From: Zea mays
Lineage: Eukaryota > Streptophyta > Magnoliopsida > Poales > Poaceae
Direction: 5' to 3'
DNA: 64,000 bases
NCBI RefSeq assembly: GCF_902167145.1
Contig: NW_023366915.1
Location: 1-64,000, forward strand
The translations under genes and the position numbers were made by a program. How positions within the stretch are numbered: the first letter of the stretch is position 1; every line of letters begins with the position of its first letter. The notes under the pieces are model-generated. The model was not told the origin of the DNA. It made no database searches and saw only the letters and a list, made by a program, of their open reading frames with translations. Shown one piece after another: positions 60,201 through 64,000 of the stretch.

Positions 60201-63200
60201 TTTCGAAAATAGCCATGAATGACCATTTTCAATAATATTAGAGGCTAACACCTACGAGTTTTTAACCAAGAAATGGTCTCCACCAGAAATCCAAGAATGT
60301 GATCTATGGCAAGGAAACATATGTGGGGTGAGGTTTTGACCAAGAAATGGTCTCCACGAGAAATCCAAGAATGTGATCTATGGCAAGGAAACATATGTGG
60401 GGTGAGGTGTATGAGCCTCTGGTCGAGGATCAATGGCCACACAACCCCCATTTTTTCGAAAATAGCCATGAATGACCATTTTCAATAATATTAGAGGCTA
60501 ACACCTACGAGTTTTTAACCAAAAATATGGTCTCCACCAGAAATCCAAGAATGTGATCTATGGCAAGGAAACATATGTGGGGTGAGGTTTTGACCAAGAA
60601 ATGGTCTCCACCAGAAATCCAAGAATGTGATCTATGGCAAGGAAACATATGTGGGGTGAGGTGTATGAGCCTCTGGTCGACGATCAATGGCCACACAAGC
60701 CCCATTTTTTTCGAAAATAGCCATGAATGACCATTTTCAATAATATTAGAGGCTAACACCTACGAGTTTTTAACCAAGAAATGGTCTCCACCAGAAATCC
60801 AAGAATGTGATCTATGGCAAGGAAACATATGTGGGGTGAGGTTTTGACCAAGAAATGGTCTCCACCAGAAATCCAAGAATGTGATCTATGGCAAGGAAAC
60901 ATATGTGGGGTGATGTGTATGAGCCTCTGGTCGACGATCAATGGCCACACAACCCCAATTTTTTTCGAAAATAGCCATGAATGACCATTTTCAATAATAT
61001 TAGAGGCTAACACCTACGAGTTTTTAACCAAGAAATGGTCTCCACCAGAAATCCAAGAATGTGATCTATGGCAAGGAAACATATGTGGGGTGAGGTTTTG
61101 ACCAAGAAATGGTCTCCACCAGAAATCCAAGAATGTGATCTATGGCAAGGAAACATATGTGGGGTGAGGTGTATGAGCCTCTGGTCGACGATCAATGGCC
61201 ACACAACCCCCATTTTTTCGAAAATAGCCATGAATGACCATTTTCGATAATATTAGAGGCTAACACCTACGAGTTTTTAACCAAGAAATAGTCTCCACCA
61301 GAAATCCAAGAATGTGATCTATGGCAAGGAAACATATGTGGGGTGAGGTTTTGCCCAAGAAATGGTCTCCACCAGAAATCCAAGAATGTGATCTATGGCA
61401 AGGAAACATATGTGGGGTGAGGTGTATGAGCCTCTGATCGACGATCAATGGCCACACAACCCGCATTTTTTTCGAAAATAGCCATGAATGACCATTTTCA
61501 ATAATATTAGAGGCTAGCACCTACGAGTTTTTAACCAAGAAATGGTCTCCACCAGAAATCCAAGAATGTGATCTATGGCAAGGAAACATATGTGGGGTGA
61601 GGTGTATGAGCCTCTGGTCGACGATCAATGGCCACACAACCCCCATTTTTTTCGAAAATAGCCATGAATGACCATTTTCAATAATATTAGAGGCTAACAC
61701 CTACGAGTTTTTAACCAAGAAATGGTCTCCACCAGAAATCCAAGAATGTGATCTATGGCAAGGAAACCTATGTGGGGTGAGGTTTTGACCAAGAAATGGT
61801 CTCCACCAGAAATCCAAGAATGTGATCTATGGCAAGGAAACATATGTGGGGTGAGGTGTATGAGCCTCTGGTCGACGATCAATGGCCACACAACCCCCAT
61901 TTTTTTCGAAAATAGCCATGAATGACCATTTTCAATAATATTAGAGGCTAACACCTACGAGTTTTTAACCAAGAAATGGTCTCCACCAGAAATCCAAAAA
62001 TGTGATCTATGGCAAGGAAACATATGTGGGGTGAGGTTTTGACCAAGAAATGGTCTCCACCAGAAATCCAAGAATGTGATCTATCGCAAGGAAACATATG
62101 TGGGGTGAGGTGTATGAGCCTCTGGTCGACGACCAATGGCCACACAACCCCCATTTTTTCGAAAATAGCCATGAATGACCATTTTCAATAATATTAGAGG
62201 CTAACACCTACGAGTTTTTAACCAAGAAATAGTCTCCACCAGAAATCCAAGAATGTGATCTATGGCAAGGAAACATATGTGGGGTGAGGTTTTGACCAAG
62301 AAATGGTCTCCACCAGAAATCCAAGAATGTGATCTATGGCAAGGAAACATATGTGGGGTGAGGTGTATGAGCCTCTGGTCGACGATCAATGGCCACACAA
62401 CCCCCATTTTTTTCGAAAATAGCCATGAATGACCATTTTCAATAATATTAGAGGCTAACACCTACGAGTTTTTAACCAAGAAATGGTCTCCACCAGAAAT
62501 CCAAGAATGTGATCTATGGCAAGGAAACATATGTGGGGTGAGGTTTTGACCAAGAAATGGTCTCCACCAGAAATCCAAGAATGTGATCTATGGCAAGGAA
62601 ACATATGTGGGGTGAGGTGTATGAGCCTCTGGTCGACGATCAATGGCCACACAACCCCCATTTTTTTCGAAAATAGCCATGAATGACCATTTTCAATAAT
62701 ATTAGAGGCTAACACCTACGAGTTTTTAACCAAGAAATGGTCTCCACCAGAAATCCAAAAATGTGATCTATGGCAAGGAAACATATGTGGGGTGAGGTTT
62801 TGACCAAGAAATGGTCTCCACCAGAAATCCAAGAATGTGATCTATCGCAAGGAAACATATGTGGGGTGAGGTGTATGAGCCTCTGGTCGACGACCAATGG
62901 CCACACAACCCCCATTTTTTCGAAAATAGCCATGAATGACCATTTTCAATAATATTAGAGGCTAACACCTACGAGTTTTTAACCAAGAAATAGTCTCCAC
63001 CAGAAATCCAAGAATGTGATCTATGGCAAGGAAACATATGTGGGGTGAGGTTTTGACCAAGAAATGGTCTCCACCAGAAATCCAAGAATGTGATCTATGG
63101 CAAGGAAACATATGTGGGATGAGGTGTATGAGCCTCTGGTCGACGATCAATGGCCACACAACCCCCATTTTTTTCGAAAATAGCCATGAATGACCATTTT

Positions 63201-64000
63201 CAATAATATTAGAGGCTAACACCTACGAGTTTTTAACCAAGAAATGGTCTCCACCAGAAATCCAAGAATGTGATCTATGGCAAGGAAACATATGTGGGGT
63301 GAGGTTTTGACCAAGAAATGGTCTCCACCAGAAATCCAAGAATGTGATCTATGGCAAGGAAACATATGTGGGGTGAGGTGTATGAGCCTCTGGTCGACGA
63401 TCAATGGCCACACAACCCCCATTTTTTTCGAAAATAGCCATGAATGACCATTTTCAATAATATTAGAGGCTAACACCTACGAGTTTTTAACCAAGAAATG
63501 GTCTCCACCAGAAATCCAAGAATGTGATCTATGGCAAGGAAACATATGTGGGGTGAGGTGTATGAGCCTCTGGTCGACGATCAATGGCCACACAACCCCC
63601 ATTTTTTCGAAAATAGCCATGAATGACCATTTTCAATAATATTAGAGGCTAACACCTACGAGTTTTTAACCAAGAAATGGTCTCCACCAGAAATCCAAGA
63701 ATGTGATCTATGGCAAGGAAACCTATGTGGGGTGAGGTTTTGACCAAGAAATGGTCTCCACCAGAAATCCAAGAATGTGATCTATGGCAAGGAAACATAT
63801 GTGGGGTGAGGTGTATGAGCCTCTGGTCGACGATCAATGGCCACACAACCCCCATTTTTTTCGAAAATAGCCATGAATGACCATTTTCAATAATATTAGA
63901 GGCTAACACCTACGAGTTTTTAACCAAGAAATGGTTTCCACCAGAAATCCAAGAATGTGATCTATGGCAAGGAAACATATGTGGGGTGAGGTTTTGACCA
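54290..64000 (+). repeat. dimeric 254-bp knob180 higher-order repeat
   Basis: A full unit of about 180 bp alternates with a 74-bp truncated unit in which GGTGAGG is joined to TTTTGACCAAG. The junction recurs at 56072, 56325, 56577, 56831, 57085, 57339, 57593 and 57847, so the period is 252-254 bp. Three larger periods are nested on it. A 2052-bp copy relates 55.7-56.7 to 57.8-58.8 kb. A 1702-bp copy (six dimers plus one full unit) relates 59.3-61.0 to 61.0-62.7 kb in part. A 761-bp copy (three dimers) relates 61948 to 62709. Before 55.8 kb the dimer is interspersed with ordinary units. The array runs off the window end. Confidence 0.88.

Noticed and set aside
42366..64000. Centromeric CentC or the TR-1 knob repeat
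   Set aside because: The unit length is 180 bp with the knob180 consensus. I saw no 156-bp or 350-bp period and no sequence resembling those repeats.

Overview
The window is plant heterochromatin, almost certainly from maize or a close Zea relative. About 54 of the 64 kb is one satellite with a unit of about 180 bp whose consensus I recognise as the maize knob 180-bp repeat (knob180). I found no CentC-like or TR-1-like satellite and no host gene. Throughout, '+' for a satellite block means the unit reads GGCCACACAACCCCC and later CCAAGAATGTGATC on the given strand.

Layout. From 1 to 30894 is satellite broken into 18 blocks of alternating orientation, with several larger repeat units of 1.4-1.5 kb. 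It includes a 3.4-kb near-perfect palindrome centred near 13521 and a smaller one centred near 7372. From 30895 to 40479 is one 9.6-kb Ty3/gypsy LTR retrotransposon. It has 594-bp LTRs that look identical by eye and a 5-bp target-site duplication (GTTAG). From 40480 to 42365 the interrupted inverted satellite block resumes. From 42366 to the end the satellite is all in one orientation and becomes more regular, ending in a dimeric 254-bp higher-order repeat (one full unit plus a 74-bp truncated unit) that dominates 54.3-64 kb.

The retrotransposon is the only coding part. Its sense ORF (31533-35486, 1317 codons) has an aspartic protease, a reverse transcriptase, a degenerate first RNase H, a second RNase H with all four acidic residues, and an integrase with intact HHCC and DDE residues. 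The doubled RNase H and the antisense gene before the 3' LTR place it in the Tat lineage (relatives include Grande and Retand). It has no gag. The polyprotein starts 44 bp after the LTR with a few residues that run straight into the protease linker, so the element is a pol-only copy that would need Gag from a relative. On the opposite strand, 39423 to 36583, lies a gene with a Transposase_28-type ('putative gypsy type transposon') domain, a basic region and a coiled coil. It has two canonical GT-AG introns, a TATA-like box and an overlapping upstream ORF, but also a frameshift near 38.7 kb.

The many long ORFs in the satellite exist because 180 is a multiple of three. I do not regard them as genes.
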